DNA of 64,000 nt from Apus apus (taxonomy: Eukaryota > Chordata > Aves > Apodiformes > Apodidae), in NCBI RefSeq assembly GCF_020740795.1, contig NC_067286.1, forward strand, positions 15,628,350-15,692,349. The letters are read 5' to 3'. The notes below the pieces were generated by a model that had not been told where the DNA came from, did not search any database, and saw only the letters and a list, made by a program, of their open reading frames with translations. Both the position numbers and the translations under genes were made by a program. Below, piece by piece: positions 34,902-45,466 of this stretch. The first letter of the stretch is position 1. Every line of letters starts with the position of its first letter.

Positions 34902-36198
34902 CAAAAAAAGGACTAAAACTTTTCCAATTACCATATTTCCCTGAAATGTGGCTATACAGAACCAGGATAATTACAGGTTGAGGAAAAATATTGCAATGTG
35001 TCACCACAGAGGGTTTTTTTTCTTGACCCTACAGACTATAATGGGAGATAAAGAGATTGACCATTTTGGGAGGAGGATGCCTTCATTTCTCGACGTGACT
35101 GTAGATTATTTCGGCTTCAGGAGACAAGAATGTCCCTTTAACATCTGACCTGGCCTTTATTTAAGAGCAGCACTTCACGGTTCAGGAAAGACAGACAATT
35201 TTCTAATTCCCAGCTCTGCTGGAGGCTGCGGCAGCAACTTCCAGACAGGACACCTGCTAACACTAGAGAAATGGCATTATTATGTCTACAAGTTTACAAA
35301 TCTGAGGATCAAAAAGCCTTTGCTTCTGCTGCTACTCCACAGGCCAAGGACGACGACTTCTTCAGAACAGAGTTTCACAGAGGTTTTTCTTCCCTCCTCC
35401 AAGGAATGGTTTCTTTTCACTTTCAGCAGATCGGTTTCCACGTGAAAAAGTCAATAGTCAAAGAGTTTCCTAAGTTTCATTGGTGTGTAGTAGAAAGGGG
35501 ATTAAACCTGAGGCCTTTTTACTGGCAAGCCTTTAAGCAAATAAATGTTTTTGAATTCTTAGAGAAACAAACCTTACTCAAACAAAAATTCAGAATATAT
35601 GGGATTTGCTCCTCCCTGAACCAAATTTAAAAAAAAAAAAAAAGAGAGAGAAATAATTACTAAAGATTTAAGGGATAATAGGGCTAAACCTTTGTAATTT
35701 TACTTTTATATTTGCTAGTTATCCAAAAGAGAAGGGCTGTTTCTGCATTAGATCATATTCACAGTGAGTTATTAATCCCTAAGATCCAGTATAATACAAT
35801 CGTTTATTTTTAAAAGATAAATTCAATCCAGAGCTGAGATTCCCCAGCAGGGAGAAAGGCAAAAAAGCAGACTGCCTGCACACCTATCACATTATCAGTC
35901 CACTAGCTGGAAAATTTGTGTGCTGCTTAAAAGGAAGCACCTTCTGTTCACAGAAAAAAAAAAAATCAGTAAAAAAAAAATTGGCTTCATCCTGGCTCAA
36001 ACCAGGACAACACCCTACCTGGTAGGCAAAGACATCACTTTGCTTTGAACCCACAAGTACCAAAACTGAAGGCTGCAGTTTCCATCTTGAGGCAGAATCA
36101 AATCATAACAGATTATGATTTTTTTAATAGGCATTTTTCTTAAGCTCAAAAAATCATAATAGGCAGAACTCAAAAGTTTAAAAGGTATGTCTATCTGA

Positions 36199-36222
36199 AT
36201 ATATATATATATATATATATAT
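36199..36222. repeat. (AT)12 microsatellite
   Basis: An uninterrupted AT dinucleotide run. Confidence 0.95.
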
Positions 36223-38400
36223 TAGCATTTTGTAATCCCTGACAGCCAACCATTTCTCCAGAGCAACTCCCCCACCCTGCAGACATGGATTCAGGTGTCT
36301 GTGCCAGCAGTTTGCCTACATGCAGAGCACCTGGGGTCAGTGCTAGCAGGCTGGCTTTAATTAAGCCAGAAAAGTAAGGAGAACTCTGGCAAAGCAGTTG
36401 GCTAATACACTCCAAAGTCAGCAAGAAAATGTCAGCATCTTGCTCTACAAAAAATACAGGAAAAATAAAGTATAGATTTGTGATTAAACAGAAAATTATA
36501 AACTGTACTATGTTCATCTCTGCACTATTAAATACTTTTAAAGACTTTTCTGACATTAATATACTTAATTCCACTTCTCTTCCATCACGGGAACAGGCAC
36601 TTAGAGGTCTGTATGTCTCTGTGAGCCCAGATTGTAACTCTCCCCTAATAAACTACTACTGCTCTGTGAAGAGGCCACCTCTGATTTCATTATGAGCTGC
36701 CCTACAGCTCTGCCTCTGCACGCCTTCAGGTCTCCTAGCTTTGGTACAGCGGGAAACCTTGTTAATACCTAATCCATGTCCAGTCCCATTGCCAACTAAG
36801 GCAGATCCTCAGGCCTTTCCTACCACCGAGTGATTTGATGTAGAGCACACTTCCAAACCCAGTGCCACTCAAAACACAGAAGTGCCTTAAAAAATGACTA
36901 AGGGAAAGGGAACAGAGAGCTTTGCTTGCTGCAGTAGCAGCACAGCACTAGAGAAACTCGCCCAGCTTGAATAACCCTCCTAGCTGAAAATCCAGGAGTC
37001 AAGCCCCCACCTCCTACTCCAGGGGCAAAATCATCCTGCCATTGGGTAAAGAGAAGAAGCACAGCCTCATCTCCCTCCCTCAAGTTACAAAGCCATGAGT
37101 GGAGATCTTAAATACCCCCGAGAATGTGTTACCCCTGCACTGCTGAGTTGCAGCAGCTGATTGCCAACATGCAGTGAGAGGTTGACTTGCACCCTAATAA
37201 AAAAGGGGTGGAAAACAGCCTGGGTTTCATCCAGTGCAATTGCTGCAAGCACTGTTTAGCTGTCTTTAAGAGGGAAAAGCCCACTTTTGCTCTTCTGAGA
37301 AGTATTTAAATGTGACCCCTTTTACGGCATTTCAAAGGCCACAGACCCTATCTGGGGACAAACTGGAGATCCTGGAGACCCCTAAGCCTCCCTCAGCATC
37401 TCTTCAGAATGTTTTGGTGGCTTTTCCCTCTGTGCCACATGTTTTGAAGTGGCTGGGTCCCCCCGGGGCGGGGGGAGTTGCACACCGAGATGCCACAGCT
37501 GCCCTTGTGTACACCCCAGTCCCCCGCCCCACCCTCAGACATTCAGATCTATGGTAGAACCCCCTTCCCTCTTCCCATCAACACCAGAACTTGCACTTTC
37601 AAAAGGAAGTTTTAAAATCAGAGAAAACACTTATTTTCACACCAAATCCAGCTTTAATTTTCCATTGTGCCAGGAAGATTAATTTTCCCTGCAATTCTTC
37701 TCGATTCAGGCAAAATCCATCCTGCCTCCCACCCCAAATCCCTCGTGCCAGCTCAGGAAAGAGAAGGATTTGCTTTTTTCCTGGGAGGAAAGCAGCGGGC
37801 GAGGAGGAGAAGGAGGAGAGCTTTAAAGGGAGGGAGCGAGGAGGCCGAGCTCAGGCACGGATTTTAATCTGATCACTTCCCTGTCAAACTAATCCCTGCC
37901 TGACTCAGATTGGACTTTTAGAAACGTGCCTGGAAACCAAAAAGCAAACCTCATTTGAATGAAGCACACACTCCGCAGCCCCCATCTGCAAAGGGCCGCA
38001 ATTAAATGGAAGGGAAAAAAAAAAAAAAGAAAAAAAAAGAAGGGGGGAGAGGGACAGAGAAAATTAGCATTTTCCGCGGCCATCTGGCATGAGGAGCAGG
38101 CGATGGGGAACAAAAGGAGATTTAGGCAAAGGGGAGAGGCGAGTGTGCCATGGCATTGACCTGCAAATGAGCCTTTGTGAGCGAATTAAAGCTTCCCGGA
38201 CCCCCCGGGACACCCCAAAACAGGCACCATTACAAACCATCCGGACAAAAACCCACTCATCAAAATTGTCTGCGTTTGAGGGAGGGGGGAGAGCATTTAA
38301 ATCTACACCTTCCCTGCCCCCACCCCCTGTAATAGGCGGCTAATAGGGGCTTGGCGGGGGGGTCCCGCTGCACCCCCGGCCCTATACCTCGCTTTGACGG

Positions 38401-39330
38401 TATAACGGGGGAAATACCTTAAAAACGTGTCTCGTCCATAACACCCAACCGAAACTTTATTTATAGCCCTAGCCCTGAACAATAGGGAAGGAAAAAATAA
38501 AAGGAGGGGGCATTTGGTGATATATTAGCTTCCAGATGCTGTTTATTTAATACCCGGGGAGGGGAATAGAAAGTATGTTTGAAAGTATATTTCTGAAGCA
38601 AATATTAATAATTTTTCCACCCCAGGATGGTAGAGAGGAAAGAGATAATCAGGGATGCCGTGCCTCAAAAAAGAAATAGAAAATAGTGAGGGTTAGAGCT
38701 TTTGTCTCCTACCCCCTTACCCCCATGACTCTTGCCTTTAAACTGGGAAAGCCTGAGGATTTTGAAATGAAAGCAAAGATTTTGGCCTGGGGTAGATACA
38801 TGAAAAGGCGGGGGGGGGGCGGGGTGTGTCGGCGGAGGAAGCCATCTCCCCTCATCCCCTCAGCAGAAAGGGAATAAGGACTAAAGTCGGGGGCCAGCTG
38901 GGGGAAACTTGTAAATGAAACGTGTTTCTTTTATAGTCCTCCCCCCCGGGGGACAGCCCCATTATAATCCACCAGCTATATAGACTCAGCTGCCGCCTCC
39001 CCGGCCTGCGGCAGGTACACGGGGGAGGGTCTGGCCGGGCCGGGGGGGCTGCAGCCAGCAGGACCCTCCGCCCGGGCTGCCGCCCCCGCCTTGGCTGGGC
39101 CGGGCCGGGTTTGACAAAGCCGAGCGGAGACCCTTGCTCGAGGCGGGGGCGAATGGGCTGCGTGGGCATCTGTGCGTGTGTGCCCCGCAGCAGCCCGCGG
39201 GCTGAGGGGGGACCGACGCTCGCAGCCCCCCAGGTGCCGCTCCCCCGGGGTTTGTTTGCAGTCAATATTCATGTGTTTCTGTCACCGGGGCGGCTCTTTT
39301 CACAGTGATCAGCCGGGCAGAAGGCTGAAT
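38401..39330. promoter_or_regulatory. Candidate muscle-type enhancer or cryptic promoter, MEF2 + TATA + E-box + CpG-rich tail
   Basis: TTATTTATAG at 38457-38466 fits the MEF2 consensus exactly. CTATATAG at 38976-38983 is a TATA-like palindrome, followed at once by the E-box CAGCTG (38987-38992). A CpG-rich block then runs from about 38990 to 39330. TATA plus downstream CpG island could be a promoter in plus orientation; MEF2 plus E-box would suit a muscle enhancer. No coding exon was found after it. Confidence 0.4.
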
Positions 39331-41682
39331 GACAGGAGACTCGTGGCTCGGCTGCTTTCGGGGAGGGGGGAGGGATGAACTGAAGCCGCCCAACCCACTG
39401 CCGTTGCTGTTTTTTTTTTTTTGCGGGGGAGCTCTCAGCCCCTGAGGGAGGGGTCACCCTGCTGGGGGCTGTCACCCTGCCCTGGGTGGGGGCGAGGCAG
39501 CAAGGCTGGACACCAGGCGGCATGCACCTCCCCCTGTGAGCAAACAGCTGGGGCTTCAGGGGGACTCCCCACCCCAAATACACACACACACGGGCTGCAG
39601 GGGCTGTGGGCCTGGTCAGTCACCTCCCATACCCTGTGACCGTGGGTGACTCGTGGGTGCCCAGGGATGGGGTTCTCCATGGTGGTTGCTGAGGGGTGGC
39701 TGGTGGGGGCCTACAGACCCGTAGTGTGGAGGGAAGCCCCAGGATGGCCACGAGCCAGGCTGGCCTGAGAATGTGGGGTGACATTAGAGCTGGAGGGTGG
39801 GTGGGCTACCCAAACCTTTTTGGGTGTTTCTGGGCACTGAGCACCAGGAGACAAGCAGCTTGCACCTTGCACCTCTGTTGCGCAGGGCACCGGGGTGCCA
39901 TGGGGGCAAAGCTGCTCTGGGATGCAGCGCTTTCTTTGCCCTCCAGGTAATTTCCAGGCTGTGCCAGCAGTGAGGAGTGAGGGAAGAAACTCTGTTCCCA
40001 GCTGGGCGTGGTGGGGGCTGCCTGCTGTGGTGGTGTGCAGGAGCCCAGTGATGGAGGGGTCACTTTTTGTTCTTTCCCCACTTGCCCAGGCACCTTCCCC
40101 TCGCCTTGCAGTGCTGCTCTGTGTGCATGTGTTTTGTTTGGGTGTTGTTTTTTTTTTTTTTTTGTAGATTCCACAAACTTGTGATTTTCTGCCCAGCTTG
40201 TGGGGGGCAAATCAGTATGAGGGAGCGCCCTTCTCACTGAAACTGGAGGTGAATAAATTATGAACAGGCGAAAATTGGAACAATGTCTCTAAGCAAGTGT
40301 TTTCTAGAGAGTTACTATTCCAGGCTTTGAAATCAATTGATACATAATTAGATTCCTCAAGAGAGGACAAACAAGGGCTGCCATTCACCCCCTCCTTCTC
40401 CCACATGCATCCCAAAGAGAGACCGGAGGCTTTAGCAGAAACCAGACAGCCAGCATTCTCCAGCACTAAAAACATATTCTGGCTTTGGGTGTTCATTTAA
40501 CAAACAGATCCTTGAACCTTGCTTCTGTTTTCAGTTTATTTCGACCATGTTTCTTTGTGTTCAGTTCATTAAAACATGTCTCCTTTGAGATCTATTTTTA
40601 CATTTCAAGAATCCAGTATTGTACTTTTGTGGTGGCAGATGGCCCTAGACATCCAAGCACAAGCTCCTTCCTGCTTTTTCCCCCTTTCTTAGGTCCTTTC
40701 TGCACCGCACTTGAAGCTGTTAGCAGCAACCATCCCTCTTTGCAACGTCTCCGGCTGGCGTGTGGTTTAGCACTGGGTTACAAATGTGTTACAGTCCCTG
40801 CTGTACCCTCAAGGTGTATTTTAAGCAGAGGAAATGCTAATTTCTGTAAGATAAGCATGGTCCACAACTACACAGGTCCTGGTCATACGGGTGGCAAGCT
40901 AAGTTTGCATTTTTGCTTTGAGTTTACCTGGTGTTAATATTCCGTAGTCCCCCAAATGACTTTATTAGCTGTTAAGGTTGAGTTTCATTCTTGAGGGAGA
41001 GAAAAGCTAGGTACAATAGCAGAGGCACACAATAGGATGCCTGAAAGGAAAGCTTTGCATTTTTGAAAGCATTCTGAAGGAGAGGAGAAAAGCATACAGT
41101 GATTAGAAAAAAAACATTTTAAGGGTTATTGAACAAAACAGCAGCATGACTGGCCAAGTGGGCCACCTAATTGAAGGCAATGGCTTAGCTCCTCTGACTG
41201 CCCTTGCAACTGATGTAGTAGCAACAACCACTTCAAAACCTGGTATCAAATATAGATTACAGAGTGCTGCAGTCATTAGCATAATTTATGTTAGATATAC
41301 ATAAGATTAAAAAACCCTGTACCAGCAACAAGGAAAAAAAAAGCTGCCTGATCTGCCACAGACCCATATCTTAGGCAAGGTGCCAGTCTGTACTATAGAC
41401 TGTAATAAGCTGGCAGTCTTGAAGACATTAGTCACAGAATGACAAATTCCTACATCTTATTACATGGTGAGATCTTTAGGAGGGGGTATGGTAAATCTGA
41501 CATAAGAACTGTCTGGAAAGTTAGGCAGAGGTAAATCTTTGTCCTCTATAGTAAAAAGAAACACAGGGTGAGAAATTTTCCAGCAAAGATGTTTGGTTGG
41601 ATACTAACCAAAACAGAAGGGCTCAAATATATACAAGAGGAAACTGCTCTGTTCATGTTTGGCGCATAGATGGTACATCTAT
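39331..41682. other. Gene-free stretch
   Basis: GC-moderate then AT-rich unique DNA, with poly(T) at 39411-39421 and 40148-40163. I see no gene or mobile element. Confidence 0.6.
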
Positions 41683-41838
41683 CAGAAGCTGTGGATGCCC
41701 CATCCTTGGGTGTATTCAAGTCCAGGTTGGATGGAGCTTTGAGAAACCTGGTCTGGTGGGAGGTGTCCCTGCCCATCACATGGAGGTTGGAACTACATTA
41801 TCTTTAAGGTCCCTTCCAAACCATTCCATGATTCTGTA
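41683..41838 (+). mobile_element. CR1 LINE 3' tail
   Basis: A short 5'-truncated copy: gaagctgtggatgccccatc, the KSRLDGALRNLV-like stretch, ggaggtgtccctgcccatca, ggttggaactacattatctt, and the terminal ccattccatgattctgta. It matches the ends of the CR1 copies at 19430-19583 and 45300-45466. Confidence 0.93.
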
Positions 41839-43770
41839 TTTATATCTGCATATGCGTACATGCAATTTCCATCTGTGATTTTCCGTATCTGCTTAAGCAA
41901 CAAGCTACAGGCAGAACTAGCTGGAAGACCTTGGTCAGTGCAGGCAAGACTGGATTTTGCTGCTCCACGTATGGTGCACACATACTCTAAAGAAGGAGAA
42001 TATGGATTTAAGTTAGGCTCAAAGGATTTTGGTTTTGGTTTTGATTTTGTTTTTGGTTTGTTGTTTGGGGTTTTTTTCCCTCCAGCCTTAGCACAGTCTA
42101 GAAATCCCAGCATATGTATTTTTGCCTTTTTGGTGAATTAGAACAGGAGATTAATATATATAGCTCTGTGGAGCAGGTTTCCATTGCTACTGCAATTCCT
42201 CTTGTGTTGCTGGCAACACAAAGCATGGATGGGACCACCAGGAAGTCCTGGCTGGATACATGGAAGCTATTTGCATTAGGAAAATACAATCCAGGATGAC
42301 ACAGCTGTACTGGCCATCACAGGACAGTCACTCCTCCAGGACAAGCCTGTTTCAGGTTTGCCTTGTGTCAGCTTCCAGAGTGCCAGGCTTCTGAGAGTGT
42401 GCAGGAGGAGAAGCAGCAATACAAACTCCTTTCTTTCCACTCCACATGGCTTCCCTCAGCCTTTGGATGGGACCACACTCAGAAGTGAAAAGTGGCAGAA
42501 AAAAATCTCTGTGTTAGAAGCTATTTCCACTTCACAAACTACCTTGAACTTCTGCAGTTCAGAAACTATTCTTTTTACCTCCTTTCTGTTGCCTCTTCCC
42601 TCTATCCTCCAGGTTCAGAAGGAGCATGCAGGCAGAGAACACTTAGGAATGGAACAACCCACAGATTTACATCCTGGATAGAGAGGACCCTGCCAGCTGC
42701 AAGTCTTAAAGAGCTCAGAGAAAGGCAGCAAGAACACAGAAGCAGTGGGCAGGAAGTGCTCACGGGACAGGGAGTGTTTTGGGCTTGTCAGGAAAAAAAG
42801 CAAAAAAAAAAGCAAAAAAAAAAACCAAAACAGCTCTGCAGATCCAAGCTTGATTACTCTTAATCCTCCTCAAAAACATCCAGGTCCTTCCAATCTTTGC
42901 TTTTTTCATTCCTCATCATCTTTGTTATTGCTTGTCTTGATAATTTGCCTAAAGTGTCTTAGACAACTCTAGATCTTTTACTGGTAGGAACAACAGAACA
43001 GAGGACAGGTAGTATGTATGTACTACAAACTCCTGCAGTTAGCAAAGTCTTCCAGAGAGACCTGCCAGATAATGGCTTTTGAGAGGAGCTCAGAGACATC
43101 TGGAGTTAGCCATTCTCTCCCATTGTGTACAGAAAATAAAGATTAGCCAGGACATGGGGATGGGCTAAGAATATAATAAATGGCAATGGACAAAGTGATA
43201 CCACATTGCTTACCTGTGTTGCTGACTTGAGGTCTACTCCTGCAAAATGACTTGTGCAGACTCCCCTGAAGTCAGTGGATTTCTGTACAGCTAGAAGGGT
43301 TCTCCACCAAGAACTGACTTCTCTGGCTGGGGTCTCAGATCACAGGCTCTTTGGGTTGATTTTGATCTATGAAGCAGCTGGTCCTTCCTGACTGCTAGAT
43401 GCAGAAATTAATGGTTTGGGTTTTTTATGCATAGGTCTTTTAATCAGTCTTTTCTTTATACTACCTTGATTTATTTTTAATTTTTTATAATCTTCATGCA
43501 AAAGATGAATTCAAACTAGTCCTGCATCAAGGACCACTAGAGTTTGGGAATGAGAGTTGCTAGCAAGCTCTGGGCCCGATCCCCACTTGGAGCATAGTAG
43601 CTCCAGCTCCTGTAACCAGAGATGTTAATGGTGCCTGCAGAGGTGATGGCCAATGGTCACCGCATTTCCAGGACCTATGGCGTACTGGAGATGCCATGCC
43701 CAGAAACAGGGTCTGCTTAAAAAGGAAAATGGCTATTAGTGGAAGTTGTAGCACGGCTGAAGAAGAGATG
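41839..43770. other. Gene-free stretch
   Basis: Unique AT-rich sequence with GGTTTT-type T/G runs (42029-42075) and A-rich runs near 42790-42825. No supportable gene. Confidence 0.6.
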
Positions 43771-44470
43771 CTCTGAAGGACAAAGCCCGGCCTTACAACT
43801 AACTCTCCGGGCGAGGACCAGCCCCGCAGCGGGAACTGCCCGAATCACGTCGCAACATCAAATGCTGCCAAACGAGGCTGGCGCGGGTGGGGAGAGGGCA
43901 GGACGTGGCGGTCTCGGCAGCGCCGTCCTGCTCCCCAGGCACTGCCGCGGGGCCGGGGCCGCAACCGCACCGCGTCGCGTGCGCTCCCCCTGCTGGCTCC
44001 TCCGCGCGGCAGCGCGCCCCTCCGCGCCCCTCCTCCGCGCCTCTCCGCGCGCCTCCTCCGCACCCCTCCGCCCGCCTCCTCCGCGCCTCTCCGCGCGCCT
44101 TCTCCGCGCCCCTCCGCACCCCTCCTCCGCACCCCTCCTCCGCGCCCCTCCTCCGCGCCCCTCCGCCCGCCTCCTCTGCGCCCCTCCGCCCGCCTCCTCT
44201 GCGCGCCCCCGCGCGCCTCCTCCGCGCACCCCTTTGCAGCGCCGGCAAGGGAAGGGGGTTAATTCCTCCCCTCTGGAGCCCTCAGACTCTCCGAGGGCAA
44301 ACGCCTCCATAAAACCCCCCAATTGCACAGAGCAGGTTTCTTCTGAGGAAGGACGAACTTCACCAGCGCAGCCCTCTCCGGGTGCTGCCGTGGGTGGGAG
44401 CGTGGCACCCAAAGGAGGGAGAGAATGGGAGTCTCGGTGCGCAGGCGTCCCCCCTCCCCCTCCAAGCATT
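43771..44470. promoter_or_regulatory. CpG island containing a minisatellite
   Basis: A CpG-dense block (gcaacatcaaatgctgccaa lies inside, flanked by ctctccgggcgaggaccagc and ggggccggggccgcaaccgc) lies between CDKN1C and the KCNQ1 3' end. Its right half is the pyrimidine minisatellite 44015-44233. Long overlapping open frames on both strands are explained by repeat composition. It may be a promoter for an unannotated transcript. Confidence 0.5.
44015..44233. repeat. CpG-rich pyrimidine minisatellite (CTCCTCCGCGCCC-like units)
   Basis: About 220 bp of irregular tandem units built from CTCCGCGC, CCCTCCGC and CTCCTC blocks. The plus strand is almost free of adenine, while each unit keeps CpGs. 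Units vary by G/C swaps and short indels. Confidence 0.9.
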
Positions 44471-44869
44471 CTAGAAAAAGAGTAGATTGAGCCAAAATCA
44501 TTGCAATCAACTCGCACAAACATGTTCCCCCCGAGACTGCTGAGCGTCCACCTTGAAAAGGAGAAGTGAGGAAAAACAAAGTTAAGCTCACCCCGTGCCT
44601 CACTGCAGTCTCACCCCCTGCTTTGGGTGGGTAAGTCCAAAGGAACCAAGGGGAAGGACTGAAGAGGCACTATGGTACATCTCCCCATGTGCTGTCACGT
44701 CTCTGGGTGAAGAGGTGTGTGTGGAGCCCCACTTCTGCTCCAGTCTTCGAGGTCCTAATGCTGGGCAAGAAACGAAGCTGGGGTTTCAGACTAGCTGGGC
44801 TGTGGAGACAATTCGTGCTGTCTGTGGTTACAAGGGAAGCAGAAGAGTAACAGGTGAAAAAGGACAATA

Positions 44870-45466
44870 AGCAAGTCCTGGGCTGCATCAAAAGAAGCGT
44901 GGCCAACAGGTCAAGGGAGGTGATTCTGTGCCTCTACACAGCTCAGTTCCATGTCCAGGTCTGGAGCCCTCAACACAAGAATATGAAGCTGTTGGAGCGA
45001 GTGCAGAGGAGGGCCAAGAAGATGATCTGAGGGCTGGAGAACCCCTACTGAGAGACTGAGAGTTGGGGCTGTTCAGCCTGGAGAAGAGAAGGCTCTGGGG
45101 AGACCTTATAGTGACCTTCCAGTACCTGAAGGGGCTACAGGAAAGCTGGGGAGGGGCTTTTTACAAGGGCTTGTAGTGAGAGGACGAGGGGTAATGGCTT
45201 TAGGGAGATTTAGTTTAGTTTTAAGCTGAAAGAGGGTAGATTTAGATTGGCTACTAGAACTAAATTCTTGACTATGAGAGTGGTGAGACACTGGAATAGG
45301 TTGCCCAAAGGAAGCTGTGGATGCTCCCTCCCTGGAAGTGTTCAAGGCCAGGTTGGATGGGGCTTTGAGCAACCTGATCTAGTGGGAGGTGTCCCAGCCT
45401 GTGGCAGGAGGAGTTGGAACTAGATTATCTTTAAGGTCCCTTCCAACCCAAACCTTTCAATGATTG
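44870..45466 (+). mobile_element. CR1 LINE 3' fragment
   Basis: It encodes remnants of the CR1 C-terminal region (LGCIKRSVANRSREVILCLY, then a frameshifted LFSLEK block near 45068-45090). It then carries the tail gaagctgtggatgctccctc and ccttccaacccaaacctttc near the 3' end at about 45466. It is 5'-truncated and has frame breaks. Confidence 0.93.

Larger units (their letters stand above)
27721..38400. other. Gene-free region downstream of CDKN1C
   Basis: About 10.7 kb without a supportable gene or CR1 copy. It contains homeodomain-rich patches (28840-28960), a GC-rich patch (29180-29470), an unusually motif-dense block (29490-29740), simple repeats and a moderately GC-rich stretch near 34040-34410. 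The absence of transposons over this distance, while other parts of the window carry several, is compatible with regulatory DNA. Confidence 0.55.

Noticed and set aside
43739-44523. Open frames of about 220-250 codons rich in Ser/Pro/Arg or Ala/Gly/Arg
   Set aside because: They are generated by the pyrimidine minisatellite; both strands are open through it and the peptides are pure repeat.
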